DNA from: Lenzites betulinus
Lineage: Eukaryota > Basidiomycota > Agaricomycetes > Polyporales > Polyporaceae
Length of the DNA: 64,000 nt
Assembly: GCA_022264855.1 (NCBI GenBank)
Contig: JABYQU010000001.1
Span: 1,674,001 to 1,738,000, forward strand
Direction of reading: 5' to 3'
Part shown: in pieces, positions 34,890-47,700 of the stretch
Position numbering within the stretch: position 1 is the stretch's first letter
Layout of the letters: each line of letters starts with the position of its first letter
The notes under the pieces: generated by a model
What the model saw: the letters and a program-made list of their open reading frames with translations, nothing else
Told to the model about the DNA's origin: nothing
The model's database searches: none
Made by a program: the position numbers and the translations under genes

Positions 34890-35890
34890 TTACTCCCAGC
34901 CACTGGGGCCCGCAGGCTCTGCAGCCCAACCAGCCGCAGCAGGCTCTGCTGACCAGTCGGTGGGACCAGCAGCAGCGGGCTCCGCAGACCAGTCAAGAGC
35001 ACCTAAACGATGGCCTTTAGCTTGACGCGACCAAATGACACAAGGAAAAGACACACCCTCGCCAGCAACCAATGCAGGGTTGATGCCGCCCGCCTGGGGA
35101 GCAGAGGTGACATCCCACTCGTTGAGCGTGGGCTCGGGCTGATCGCCGGCAACCGCGGCGGCCTTCGCAGCGGCCTCTTCCTGCTGCTGCTTCTCGACCT
35201 CCTCGGGGTCACGGTAGAAGAACATGTCCACCATGACATTCCAGCCGTCGGACGTCCGGGGGATCGTGCCGCGCAGGCGGAGGACCTCGCGGGCCAAGAG
35301 GTACCAAGCAAGACCGACCGAGTTACGGGCCTTGTTGTTGATGGGGATCGCGACGTCGACGAACTTGAGGGGTGCGTCGGTGTCGCAGAACGCGATAACG
35401 GGGATGTTGACGTAGGACGCTTCACGGATCGCCTGGTGGTCAACGCGGGGGTCGGTTACGACGATGATACGGGGCTCCTTGAACGAACGGGTGATGTAGT
35501 TCGTGAAGCTACCGGGGGTGAAACGGCCAGCGATCGCCTGTGCGCCGGTGTTGGCGGCGTACTTGAGGACGGCACGGTGGCCGTAAGGGCGGGCGGAGAT
35601 CACGCAAACGTCGTTGGGGTTCTCGATGGCGGCGATGATACGTGCGGCGAAGACGAGCTTCTCCCAGGTCTTGCCAATGTTGATGATGTTTACGCCTAGC
35701 GGACAAGGGGTCGTCTAAGACGTACTGCCGATATGGCACGAGTAATTTACTGACCATCGGACCTCCGCTTCCAGACGTAGGGGAGCATCTGCTTGTCGCA
35801 GTTTTTGCTGCCGACGTGCGACTGGGCGGCGAGGAGGAGCTGGATCTCCTCATCGGTCGCGCTGAGAACGGAGGGGAGTTTTGACGACAT
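34890..35890 (-). CDS. rps0: 40S ribosomal protein S0 (uS2)
   Basis: Component of the small ribosomal subunit. Three exons (35890-35755, 35695-35057, 35002-34890) give 295 residues. The fold starts with [20 protein letters not shown]. It includes [51 protein letters not shown] and the [20 protein letters not shown] segment. The C-terminal tail has repeated [10 protein letters not shown] units and ends GPSGWE, typical of eukaryotic uS2/RPSA. The frame is open upstream without stops into the leader because a 5' UTR intron (36011-35898) is spliced. The family start MSSKLPSVL fixes the initiation at 35890. Confidence 0.96.
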
Positions 35891-35897
35891 GGCGGAC

Positions 35898-36011
35898 CTA
35901 AGCAAGTGAGAGGCGGGTATCAGCATCCAAACTTCCTCTATGCCATCCATTCCGACCCCGTGGCCTAATCCTTCCGTTCTTCGACCCATCCAACATAAAC
36001 ATCGTACGTAC
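35898..36011 (-). other. 5' UTR intron of the uS2 gene
   Basis: Minus strand: donor GTACGT after CAGCG at 36012, and acceptor TTAG just seven bases before the start codon at 35890. Leader introns are common in fungal ribosomal protein genes. The 5' exon upstream (around 36013-36170) happens to have an open reading frame. Confidence 0.55.
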
Positions 36012-36306
36012 CGCTGTGGGCTTGTTTTGAGGACGTCGGGCTTGACGACGTGCAGACTTTCCGGCAGCTCTTGTGCGTTGCGGTACACAGCGACCACCAC
36101 CGTACCCGCCTTTGCGAGGGCCCCCGGCGCTTCCCGGACACCGCTTTCGGGGTCCTCGCTCCCCATTCGGACGAGCTAGACGCTGCGCGCTTCGGACGCG
36201 AGAGGCTTTCTTTCGTTCTAATTTCTATGATGCTGGACACTAAAGGCTGCAGATCTGGTATGAATGAACGAATGGCTTTGAGGTAGCTAGTGTGTATGAT
36301 GGCGTA

Positions 36307-37583
36307 CTAACGTTGCCCGCTCAACTCCTCAGCCAAAGCTGTGATCTCTGCGGGTCCTGTCTTGCAACATCCACCAGCCACCACGCCTGCCCAATCCCCA
36401 CACCGTATACTCTCGGATACTATCCTGCCAAATCCCTCCGCCCAGTCTTGCCCTTCCTTCCCCCCTTGCGCCAGCTTTGTGTCTCTGGAACGTAGATATC
36501 TCCTCGGTTTGGATACAAGACCAGCCACGGCCTTTCGCCATGCTTCTCCAGGTTCCTCTTCGCCACCGAGTGTACGTCGCCCAGTAAACCAGGCAAGAAC
36601 TCTAGACCTGTGCAGTTGATCCCGAACCCCCATGGTACTGCTCCCTCATCATCAACCAGAGCAGCTGCCGCGACGTCCGCTGTTGCGAGATGACCTCCAT
36701 ATGGTTTCATCTCCGGGTAATGGCCGTCCGGGTAGTCGGTGCTGATCCACCAAGGCTTCATCTGCACCCCGCCGATGTCTATCCCCCCTCTTGTAAGTCG
36801 TGCCACAGCCTTCCGGATTGCGTATATTTCTCGGCGGAGAGGCACCGTTTCGAATGCCACGAAGTCGATGGCGTTCCAGGTCTGTTCGTCGTGCGCGAAT
36901 GTGCGCAGCCGTTCGTAGTGAAAGGCAGCCAGTGCGTCTATAGCGGCATCCTCGAGGGCTCTTCCCTCCGGCGTATCGGCGAAGGCATTCGTTCTTCCTT
37001 CGTTGCCCGACAGGTCAGGGCCGTATGGTGATGGATAGAAGCCGTCGAACTCTTGGGCGGGGCTGAGCGTTGCGCCGTATGGCCCAAGAGACAACGCTAT
37101 CTTCACTGCCCGTGGCTGGGATGCAGCGACATTATCGCCGCCGCGCGCCGTGTGGATTTCGTCTAGAAAACGGCGCTTGGCCTCCCTGGCGAGCGCAACA
37201 GACTTGAGCATGATGCGGCTTGCGTCCTCGCGAGAATAACCGGCGCGCTCGAAAGTGTTGTATGCGCATTGGTAGCTGTACTAACGAGTCAGGTCGCGTT
37301 CCCACCTCGATATAAATACAGGGCATACGTCGATGTGAGTATGACATCCGCGCCAGCCCGCAGGAAGGCTAGGTGAGCGGATATTATCACTTCGGGGTTC
37401 TCCTCGATGGGTTTGGCCGACCATAACGCGTGCGATATGTCCTGATGGAAGACGTCTTCCAAGGTGGTGCCCTAGAACGGAATGGTCTAGTTGGAGGGGA
37501 GGCCAACATAACATGGAAGCAGATGTTCGCACCAGCCCCCCATCTAGGATTAGAAGCTGATTTTTGTTCGCGGAATTTGACAT
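36307..37583 (-). CDS. homocysteine S-methyltransferase, with a likely 1-base frameshift near the C-terminus
   Basis: Methyl transfer to homocysteine, as in S-methylmethionine recycling. Exons 37583-37533 and 37471-37329 are followed by a third starting at 37275. MSNSANKNQLLILDGGLGTTLEDVF begins the barrel, ILTSTYQCAYNTFERAGYS follows and GINCTGLEFLPGLL carries the first zinc-binding Cys. The frame as read ends at 36420 after ETQSWRKGGRKGK. A second frame then continues with GQDWAEGFGRIV and GVVAGGCCKTGPAEITALAEELSG, the conserved GGCC zinc motif, to a stop at 36307. Adding one base in the C-run at 36460-36465 joins the two and makes the exon total divisible by three (387 residues). Confidence 0.85.
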
Positions 37584-37919
37584 GCGCGCGCAGTTGTTGA
37601 ACAGATGACTGTTGGGAGGAGGAAGGATAGGCAATTTGTTTATACCCCGTAGCTATAGTTTGCACGAGTGGACAGTATCAATGATCGATCGAGATACACG
37701 TCAAGCCGAATGACAGTGTAATTAAAGCCGGAGTGAGTGAGCTAGCCTGTGAATCGTACGTCTCCCGTGAGCAGCTTCCGATGCGCAAGGCGCACAACGT
37801 ACATCACGAAGGACTCCGATATCGAGCCATGAGAATACAAGAACGTTCTATATCGGAGTCCGGGTTTACATGGAAAGGGGTGTACTGATATCATATTATG
37901 CAACGAACTCCTACGATGT
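37584..37919. other. intergenic region between permease and methyltransferase
   Basis: 336 bases. Contains the methyltransferase promoter and the permease 3' flank. No gene seen. Confidence 0.45.
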
Positions 37920-40341
37920 TCACATCTGATTGACCCAAAATCAGGTTTGTGGTATTGTAACGAAGCAAGACGCCTTACCAGCCAGCTCCAGGCCCGTTGT
38001 ACCCAGTTGGCGGGGGGTGGGTCGTCGTAGCTAGGTTTACAATGGATGTTAGCAACGTCAGCGCGATGATAGGGCATTGGAGGGGGACGTACGAGGCATC
38101 CAGAACCTCCTGAAGCCCGCTCTTGAAATCCATCTCCTCATACGGCCGCAAACGCGTGCTCTTGTACCACCGCGCTCCGACGTACAGGACCGGGAACATT
38201 GCCATCGGTAGGTAGTTGGTGACAAATGTACTAGCAGACCACTGGCCTTTCAGGAATACGTACCAGCCGCTGAACTGGGAACAAGAGGCGTCAGCCAAAG
38301 GCTGGACCACAATTGTTTACAAACTCACCAGTACGGCAGTGAAGCACCCGATGGTGGCGTACCACGCGGCGAACGGTTGGAGAGGAGAGTGATACGGAAG
38401 CGAATTCCGGTCTATGCCTTGCGCTTTGAGCCCTCGGTAGAAGCGGATATATGTGACCCCTATGCCGAACCAACTTGAAAGGCCGGCGATGGCAGTCCTG
38501 AGAAGATCGAAATGTCAGCACAGTCATACGAAGATGAAGGAAGACCACGGACATGTTTGCGAACCTGGTAAACGTAACATGATAAGTACGGAAGGTACAT
38601 GAGCCCGAAGATAAGGGGAACCCACCAGCCAAAAACTTTGCCACTCCCACTCTGTAGCCCCATATAGGCTAGAAGACCTACTGAAGCGCACGACGCGACA
38701 GCTACCCAAGGAAGCCCGTGGCGCGTAGTCTTCAAAAATACTTTGGGGGCGTTTCCGTTAAGCGCGAGTCCGTCTATTGAATCATCCAAGCCGTCAGATG
38801 CCACGAGTTTGTTGACACATGTCCGGGCTTACACAGTGCGCGGGAGCTGCCATACAAATCGGTGTTCGCGGCGGACCATGCGGAGGTAAGAATAGCGGCG
38901 TTGATAATCTGGACGAAGAACGCAATTAATACACTTCCACGCCCGCAGTATCTCGTAAACAGAACCACGAAAGATACGCACCGAGGGGAGAGCCTTGATA
39001 CCAGCATTCGACATGGCAATCACGAAAGGCGACGCCGCTGCCGTACCGCCTCCGAGGTTCAATCTTGGGTCGTCCGAGGGAACGAGTAGCCCGACAATAA
39101 TGACGCTGCCGATGTAGAACAGCAGGAGACGAACGTAGACGCGCTTGATGGCTTTCGGTATGTTCCTTCTGGGATTCTTCACCTCCGCCCCTGCAATCTA
39201 TGCCGTTCACAAAGATGTGTCAGCTGGTGCTAGCCAGCCATTCAAACACGAGGGGAAGGCGTACCGCTACGACTTCTGTGCCGATGAACGAGAACGCCGC
39301 TTGCGCCATCACAGCTGACCAGCCGAGGAACCGCCCCTTCGCACCAGTAATGCCGTCGTACTGGACGAAGGGACCAGGATTCTTCCAGTACCGGAACCCA
39401 ATGCGATCATGATTGGGTCCTCCGCCGAGGTCGAGTATCAGGCCTAGAAGAAGTAGGCCGACAATGGTGATGACCTTGATAGAGCAGAAGATGAACTCTG
39501 CTTCTCCGTATGCGCCTTGTCATGATAGAGGTGACTAGGGGACATCCTAGAAAGACTGTGTACTCACCTGCTCCAAACGAATTAATGATGATGACAACGC
39601 CTAGGCACATCGTGATCCAAGCAGCATCGTTTACACTCGTATTCCTGCAGGGCGTCTTGTTAATGTCATTGGAGTGATATACCTACGGTCTCACATACCA
39701 GTAGTTGATAACCACCGCCGCTGCGCTGATCTCTGCAGGTAGGATGACGGTCCAGTTGTAGCCTAAGTCAGACGGTTCAGCGTGATGGGGCAGTAGTCAT
39801 AGGGTACAAGTAGCTTACAGTAGAGCCAGCCCATTGCAAAAGACCATGCGGGGTCGACAAAGCGCTCTGCAAACGTGAGGTGGCCTCCCGGGATGGGCAG
39901 AAACGCTGCCATTTCACCGAGGGATATCTATACACTCCGCCAAAACATTTGAGAGCGAGTTTCCGCGTGCATAGATGAAAGATACTCACCATGACTGTGT
40001 AGCATAGCGAACCGACCACAACATACGCTAACAATGTCCCGACCGGACCGCCCTCACGAAGGGAGGTTGCGGTACCAAGAAACAAGCCTGTCCCAATGAC
40101 ACCTTCCAAGGGTTTAGAACTCGTGAAGACCTGCGGTAGAGGAAACATACCGCCAATACTGAAGGGTGATCAGCGGGCTTGTCCAACCCTAGACGTCGCA
40201 CAGGACTAACCTAATCATTGCAATATGTCGGTCTTTCATCTGCCTCTTCAGCGCAATAGGCCCCGCTGGGAGGACCTCGGTCTCCGAGGTGGAGGCCTTC
40301 CTCACGGAGACATCGTCTTGCTTTTCCTGGTCGTAGCTCAT
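37920..40341 (-). CDS. amino-acid permease (yeast AAT/YAT family)
   Basis: Plasma-membrane proton symporter for amino acids with 12 expected membrane helices. The start at 40341 gives MSYDQEKQDDVSVRKA, a short cytoplasmic N-terminus. Then come QMKDRHIAMISIGG and VIGTGLFLGTATSLREGGPVG, the family entry signature. FLPIPGGHLTFAERFVDP, AGAEVKNPRRNIPKAIKRV, the IINAAILTSAWSAANTDLYG segment and FKSGLQEVLDASYDDPPP follow. Splicing is heavy (about 12 introns). The last exon appears to be six bases, giving the ending WSWLM and a stop at 37922-37920. If that intron is retained, the tail would run on to 37742 without family similarity. An ATG at 40389 is an alternative start. Divergent from the MFS gene. 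Confidence 0.9.
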
Positions 40342-42233
40342 CGTCACGTCAGACAGCAGTTGGCGGAGACGAGGCCGGGGGACGGTCAACGTCTACAGCC
40401 GATAGTGTCGGCTATATATGAGCATTGGTCTGATCTCGTGCGCGGCTGTGGGAGTGATAAAATAAATCATAACGTCCGCCGTATTCCGGAGTGGGTCTCC
40501 GTGGCCACAATAAGTAGGTACCCAGGTTGTTCAGGGTAGCGGTTGTTCGCACCGCGCCCTGAGAGCGCGCGCGCCCGACATCAATATGCGTTTCACTTAG
40601 GGTCCTACCGTGCCTGGACCGGCGGCGGAGCATGATTCTGGTTATGAGCGATGTACGTATAACACCGGTGCGCGCGCTCCCAAGTCCTGAGGCTATCGAA
40701 GCACTACAGGCTTCAAAATCCCGTCTTCTTACGGTGGCCTTCATGACGGAAGCGTTGCGAATGCCAGCAGGGGCCGAACAGGAGTTCCAAAGTTTTCCCG
40801 TAGAATTGAACGCCCGTGGGCGAAGCGACTTCGGCAAGTGCTGATAGAGCTATCCCTAAGTGCAAAAGAACCCGGGGCACTGATACCGATAATCATGGTT
40901 GGGGAGTGCGATGTTGAATTGCTGAGTAGTGGCGATGGAGGGTGGCACCACTAGGTATTCCTGGTCCTGGTTGGTCCGGGCCCATGCAAGAGAATCACTG
41001 TGTCATTTTGCCGAGGTACTAGCCTAGGTAGCCTCATGAAATGCAAAACCGTAATAATAGTAGAGATGAACATACTATGAGTATAGACCATCCGTGGGGT
41101 CAATCGGGGGTCGTCGGGCTTCGTCGGATTCGGTAGCCCAAAGCGAGTGTAAAGAACGTAGAATCCGGTTGAAGTCATGCGTGTCAGTACACCATTGTAC
41201 GCTCGGTCCTGGTCGGAGCTGTCAGGAAATGACTAGCGAGCGCCGAGCGTGGGATGCAGTAGAGGGATCCGGGTTACTTCACTTGATAGTCTGTCTAAAC
41301 TCTAGGATAGTAGTAAATTCGCAAACTCGACCCAAGCAGTAAGTTGTGGTACGCAGTAAGTACGAATGTACGGGAGGCGGGTGTGTGCCGCGGACTCAGG
41401 ATCTCACCATATCGGGATTTCACGTTTCTAGATAAGATTGGCACGGTTACGCGCCCACCGTCACCTGCCTCGAGCTCAAGCTCCTATACTACAACTCTTA
41501 AGCTTGTTTGAGACTACATACACGATTCAAGTTGTTCGATGAGCAAGGTAAGCATCCAGGAATGTCCACGTCTCTGTGACTACCGACTTTTAGAGGCTTT
41601 TTAGCTGCCCCACTGTCAATATGATGCCTGTACGCGACTACTAGTACACCTGGGGGGCACACTTTCGAGCTCGTTCCTCATTGAACATCCGCGGTTAGAA
41701 GAAGTATCGGATTGCAACGATTCAATGACATGGGACCTGAATCGACTCCGGCCAACGCGGAGCACCGGCTATGCAAGCGGCACGTCCGGAGAGTCCTCGA
41801 CTCGGATCTCCTCTGAATCGGCGCAAACTAGCCGGGACGCATAAGGGCCAAAGTTATGGTCAAGATGGTCTGCGGATTCAGAATTGGCACAGTGCGCCCA
41901 TGGAACTTGAAGCACATCTCCCGAGGGGCGCGCTGCTGACGCGCATCAATCAGTCAGACTGAGTCCGGGACAGGAGCTCTCAGGTTCGCTGAAGTTTGTC
42001 TATACTTGTCAGCTCTGTCACTATACAGGGATGTTTGACATGACCGCCCTACTCGGAGCAGCCCTGCAAGACACTGCCAGGAAGAGGGGATAATTTTATA
42101 CCCTCGCGTTGTCCACGCCCTCACCGCACCCCGCGCCCGCGTCGCTGTCAGTGTCACCATACAAGCTCAGGCCTTGGTCGTCGCCCTACCATCTGGCCTA
42201 GAAGAACTACTGGGACTCACAGATACGTTGGCT
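40342..42233. other. divergent intergenic region between two transporter genes
   Basis: 1.9 kb with no gene I can support, despite several unspliced short frames. It holds the promoters of the amino-acid permease (-) and the MFS transporter (+). Confidence 0.45.
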
Positions 42234-44484
42234 ATGGACGCCGGCTCCGATACTGCGTATGTCATTTACTTGAGTTAACATTGTGTCACCATCTGAACAA
42301 CTCTCCGATTATAGTAGTGCTCCAGCTACCTATGTTGCGCCCAAGCGCGGCACCAGTTTCTGGATGGTCTACATATCGAACCTCGTAGTCGATATGCTGA
42401 CTGCGCTAGACCTGGTACGTTTGAACGAGTGTCGTCATCCATACAATCTCGTGCTATAACTTTGGTAGACTGCTATTTCGACAGCTCTTCCCACCATCGT
42501 AAGCCACTTGAACGGCACAGATTTTATATGGGCCGGCAGCGCGTACACGATCGCATCCACAGCAGTCATCCCACTCGTTGGGAACCTTGTCTCTGGTTTT
42601 GGTCGCAAGCCCGTCTTGCTCTCTTTTATATTGGTGTTCGCATTCGGCTCGGCCATCGCTGGAGCTGCACAGAATATGGATATGCTTATCGCTGGAAGAG
42701 GTGCGTTCAAACGAGTACTAATCTGACATGTATCCTCTTCATGGCATACCCATTATGTAGCTATACAAGGGTTTGGTGGCGGGGGTTGCATATCCATCAC
42801 GGAGATCATATACGCAGACATGGTCCCCCTGCCGGAGCGAGGGAAGTTCCAGGGTATCCTTGCAACGTGTGTCTCCTTGTATTTTGTCGTGCCACCATCA
42901 CTTACAAGATCCTATACTCTAGTGTCTGGGCCCTTGCTTGGTACGTGGACTTCCAGAATTGACATCTCATCCTACGCTCATCGGCTCCAAACAGTGCATT
43001 CGGACCATTAGTAGGCGGCGCGCTTGCGAATTCAGGAGCGTGGCGCTGGCTTTTCTTCCTTAATCTTCCACTATGCGGTATCGCTTTCCCATTGACCTGG
43101 GTGTTCTTACGCGTCAACACCCCAAAGACAAGCCTTCGCGAGAAGCTCCTTCAAATAGACTGGCTGTAAGTTGTATTTTCCTGCTGTGTTTCGTCTTGGT
43201 TTATCATAAACGACTACTGACGGTTCGGCGTGCGTAGGGGAGTTGGGCTGATCACAGGAAGTGCCGTATCTATTCTCCTTGCTGTTACCTGGGGCGGTTT
43301 GCGCTTTGCATGGTCCTCGCCTCATGTGTTAGTTCCGCTCATCATCGGAGGCATCGGTATCACTGGCTTCTTCGTCGCGGAATACTTCTGGCTCAAGGGG
43401 CCTACGGTGAGCTGTATTTCATCAGTACCGATTCGGTACTATAGCTGAAACCATGCCAGATACCCAGATACTTCTTTACGAACCGTACTGTCCTGAGCGG
43501 GTGTGTGTCCTACTTTCAAGAGTCGCTTGAGCGCATTCCCTGATGTTGTTTCTGCAGATTCCTTGGGACATTCTTCCACGGCATAGTGTCCATCGTCTCT
43601 CTATGTACGTATACATGTGTCGATATCCCCGCGGTGGCTCATCGCATCCATGTCAGACTACCTTCCCGTATACTTCCAAGCGTCCAAAGGCGCCTCCGCC
43701 CTCGGCTCCGGAGTAGATATGGTGGTGTTCTGCGTCACCATCCCCATCTTCGCCATTGTTGGTGGCCTATCCGTGCAAGTAGTGAACAAATACCGCCCTC
43801 AGAACTACATAGGCTGGGCGTTCATGGTCGCTGGGTTCGGCATCCTCTCGCTCCTTGACGAGCGCAGCTCCCGGGCGATGTACATCGGCTGTCAGATCCC
43901 ACTCGCCATCGGACTCGGTATAGTTTGGGTCAGCACACAATTCCCCATTCTGGCCCCGCTTCCGTTCTCGAACAGCGCGCACGCACTCGCGTTCTTCACC
44001 TTTTTCCGTTGCCTTGCCCAGGTGCGTACCTATTACATCTCACACATATGTCTCTCACCCGTGGCGCATTCAGAGCTGGGGAATTGTTATTGGCGGCACA
44101 ATCCTCCAGACCAAACTCCTGGACACCCTCCCCGCCGCTTACACTGCTAGCCTCCCGCAAGGCGTGCAGATCGCCTACGCCGTCATCCCTTCCATCCCGT
44201 CGCTCCCAGAACCGCTTCGCACGGAGGTCCGCGCCGCGTTCGCGCAGGCCATCCGCCTGATCTGGTATGTCATGGCCGGGATCTCAGGCGCGGGCCTGCT
44301 TACGGTGCTTCTAATGAACGAGGTGGAGCTCCGGAAAGACTCGTTGGACGAGAAGTGGGGACTTCTGGACGAGACGAAGCCCACCGGCAAGGCTAACGAG
44401 AAAGCCAACAGCAGCGTCGCGCCTTTGTTGGAGCCCCTGCCAGTCATGGACTTTCACGAGCTGCACGTTCTGAATGGTCGTTGA
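42234..44484 (+). CDS. MFS transporter (DHA2-like, 14 predicted membrane helices)
   Basis: Multi-exon; the first exons are 42234-42256, 42315-42414, 42469-42700 and 42761-42866. MDAGSDTA is followed by SFWMVYISNLVVDMLTALDLTAI (helix 1), the motif NLVSGFGRKPVLL (MFS motif A between helices 2 and 3), AIQGFGGGGCISI and CAFGPLVGGALANSGAWRW (motif C). The second half contains helices such as LGSGVDMVVFCVTIPIFAIVG and the SWGIVIGGTILQTKLLDTLP segment. The C-terminal 80 residues are cytoplasmic. Family members export drugs, toxins or siderophores or act in uptake; the substrate cannot be told from sequence. Convergent with the beta-mannosidase gene ending at 44779. Confidence 0.88.
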
Positions 44485-44778
44485 CCGAAAGCTATACTAG
44501 TTGAGCAGATGACTTGTAGAATGTCTATGTTAAGAATACGTTACACACAGCCTTTACTACACAACTATTCCATGCTCACGCTTCTTGGCTTGCATGATTA
44601 TTAATTGACACGGCCAGTAGACTCTGGGCTATGAATTCGACTCACAAAATACATCCATCTATCACAATCGAGAAAAGCCAACAACGCAATTTATATGCGG
44701 TATTGAGTAGAATAGAGGAGATCTAACGAATAGTATGCCGCAGAAGCGCGACCCTGCTAATAGTAAGGAGCGAGGTAA

Positions 44779-47700
44779 TCATATATGGGTATTGTTCCAA
44801 AGAGAGTGAACGACGAAGTCTGAGGGGGACGGGCTTGCAATGGTCGACAGAGCGGCAGACTGCACGAAACGAACTAGGAGGAACTTTGAGCGACGATACT
44901 CAGGACGCGTTATTGAAGTGATAGACTCACCGGTGCGATCTGAACCGGGTACAAGATAGAAGCCGTTGAGTGGTTTGCCTGACACTGCGTCCACGAAGTA
45001 GCCGACAGTGCCGGCGGGGTGGTCCAACCATGTAAAGGGAGCAACACCGCCTCGCGCGGAAAGAGTGAACGTGAGATCGTCGCCGTGTTCGACCTTGATC
45101 ATCGGGTCGACAAGGTTCGACTTGGCTAACGAAGTCGGGACGAACTAGTCAAGGCAAAACTATCAGTCCAGGATGCTGAGCAGGACGGAAAGAAGGTGAT
45201 GTACGTGTTGCTCGTGGGTGTAGATTTGGCCATCGACCTCAGCGTTCAGCGAGAGCAACATCCAAACCTCCTCAACTTTGTAGCCTGCGGGAAGGATATT
45301 GCTGAGGCCCTGAACTTGATATGCCACTGTGCTATTCAACGAGCCAATAGAGAATGCGTGCGAGGACGTATTGAGTGAGCCACCGTGCCAATCATACCAC
45401 GTGAGTTGGACGGTGCCATTAGCCGCCTCCCAGAGGTCGGACGTGACCGCGATCTCCAGGTTTTGTGTCTCCGGGACCCAGAAAGGATACGCAATCACAG
45501 GCTCAAAGATGTTTGCAAGACCGTACTGCAGCACCTTCCACCTCCCCGAGTGCTCGATCGCGGACCAGCTGACGCCTTGCCAGATGTCGTTGAGCTGCCA
45601 AACGAGGGCGCCGAGGTTGCGTTCGCCACGTCCGGAGCCGCGTCGGTAAAACGCGATCTCGGACTGCATGTAGAGCGACTGGAACACTTGCGTGCTCCAG
45701 CACCACTGCGCGAATGTCTGGTTCTTGTCTGACGTGCCGGGGGTGGGAAGCCATTGTTCCACGGCGACCGTCATCTCCTTCTGGCCCTCTGGCGCGAGGG
45801 GGTTCGGCCAGATGAGACCAAGCGCGGGCGGGTGGTGGTCGCGCGACATCACCACGGTGGAGTTGAAGGAAAAGTCGTCCGCAGACTGGAGCACCTCCTC
45901 CCAGCTGTAGAAAGAAGGCATAGAGTGGAAGCTAGGAAGTAGTGAGATCAGAACGCAAGGTAATGAGCGAGCGAAAGGATATCAATCTTACCCAAACTCG
46001 TTCACAAACCTGGATGGACTAAGTCAGCATTGAAAAGTGCAACCTGACAGGGGATGCAACACTCGCCTCGACAACGGGTACGTGCTGTAGTTGAACGACT
46101 GAGAGCTGTCATAATTGTAAAGTTCTATAGAAAATCGTTAGCATAGGCGTTCCATGCGATATTCATAGTTTGAAACGTACCCGCATTCCCGTAGATGTGG
46201 CCCGCCGTCAAGTTGTTCAAGCGCAGTGTATAGGGTTCCAGACTGAGGACGCCGTTCGTGGTCGAGCAGTCCGTGTAAGCGACCTAATGCGAATATGTCA
46301 GCTTCTTGGACTAGAGACTGCAGCTGCCATATTGTCACTCACAGAAGATTGTTCCTGTAGCACAATGTCATGCAAGAAGTCCTGGAACATGAGGAGGAAC
46401 TAGTAGCGTAGTGGTCAGGCGGCGCCACACATGTAGTATGCGAGATCCCTAACCTCGTCGATGTAGCGAGACGGTAACAACGATCCAAGGGTGTTGTTCG
46501 CAAGCAGAATCGCTGGTTCTATCTCATTCCCGCCGGCCCACTGCACGTTGCTCGGATGCCTCTTGATGCGTCGCACGTTCTGCCTCACTTCGCGCTCGAC
46601 CGATTCCAGGAAGAAATCGTTGACGGGATACGTCGAGTCCGAGAATCCAAGCTCCGACCAGACAAGGATGCCGAGCTCATCGCAGGCGGAGTAGAAATCG
46701 TATCCTCCGGTGAGCTCGTCAGAGGGCTGGTAGATGCCTCCTCCCCAGACCCGCAGCTACCCCGACAAATTGGAAGGTCAATAGCGTGAAAAGATGCGAG
46801 GAGATATTGAACGCTACCATGTTCTGCCCACCCTTCACCACGCTCTCAAGGATCCAGCGAACTTTGTCGGATGTCGTCCGGGGGTAAAAAGGGTCGAAAG
46901 GGGTGAGGTTGGAGCCTTTCGAGTAAATAGCTTTGCCGTTGACTTCGAAGTGCCATTGATCCCCCGGTGTGAGGCCGTGTTCCGCTACGTCGTCCTGAGA
47001 GTACGATGTCTGAGCGAGGTACACCGTACGAAAACCACTCCGTGTCGTGTAAGACACTGAGGGAAGGCCGCCGACGTCCAGGGTGATAGTGATATTGTAC
47101 AATTTCGGGGTGCCGAGGTTGTGCGGGTACCAACGCTGGGGCAACCCCTCCGGTATAGTGAACGAAGCAGTAACGAAAGTGGATGCGTTGGTCGCAGCAG
47201 GAATGGGCGATAGCTTGAGCGGGTCGGACTGGACATTGAGCTCGGGAATAGATATACTGAGTGTAGGATTGAGATCAGCGCGCATAGAGCGAACAGCGAG
47301 CGTGACGTTGAGAAGCCAGTCTGCGGATTCATCAGGACGGACGTTCGGGTTCTGACCGACTTTGGAGATCTCGAGCGCGGATTCTTCGATAAAGATGCCG
47401 CCCGTTTGGGAGACAAGAAGAGGATGCGACGCGGGACTGTTCTCGGCGGATTGGGTTGCTGGAGAGTCCGATAATGTGACCAAGTAAGCCGGCTTGAAGA
47501 CACCAGAGGGCGCGAAGGCCGGGCCCTACGCAGAGCATAATATTTTAATCACTTCACTGGCCGTGCAACGTAAAATGACGAACCCAATCCCATCCGAAAT
47601 CAGAAGAAATCTTGCGGATATATTGGCGCACCCCAGGCCATTCGAACTAAATGAAGTCTGCATAAGTAAAGGGCGTTCACGGCGCATGTATACTCTTACA

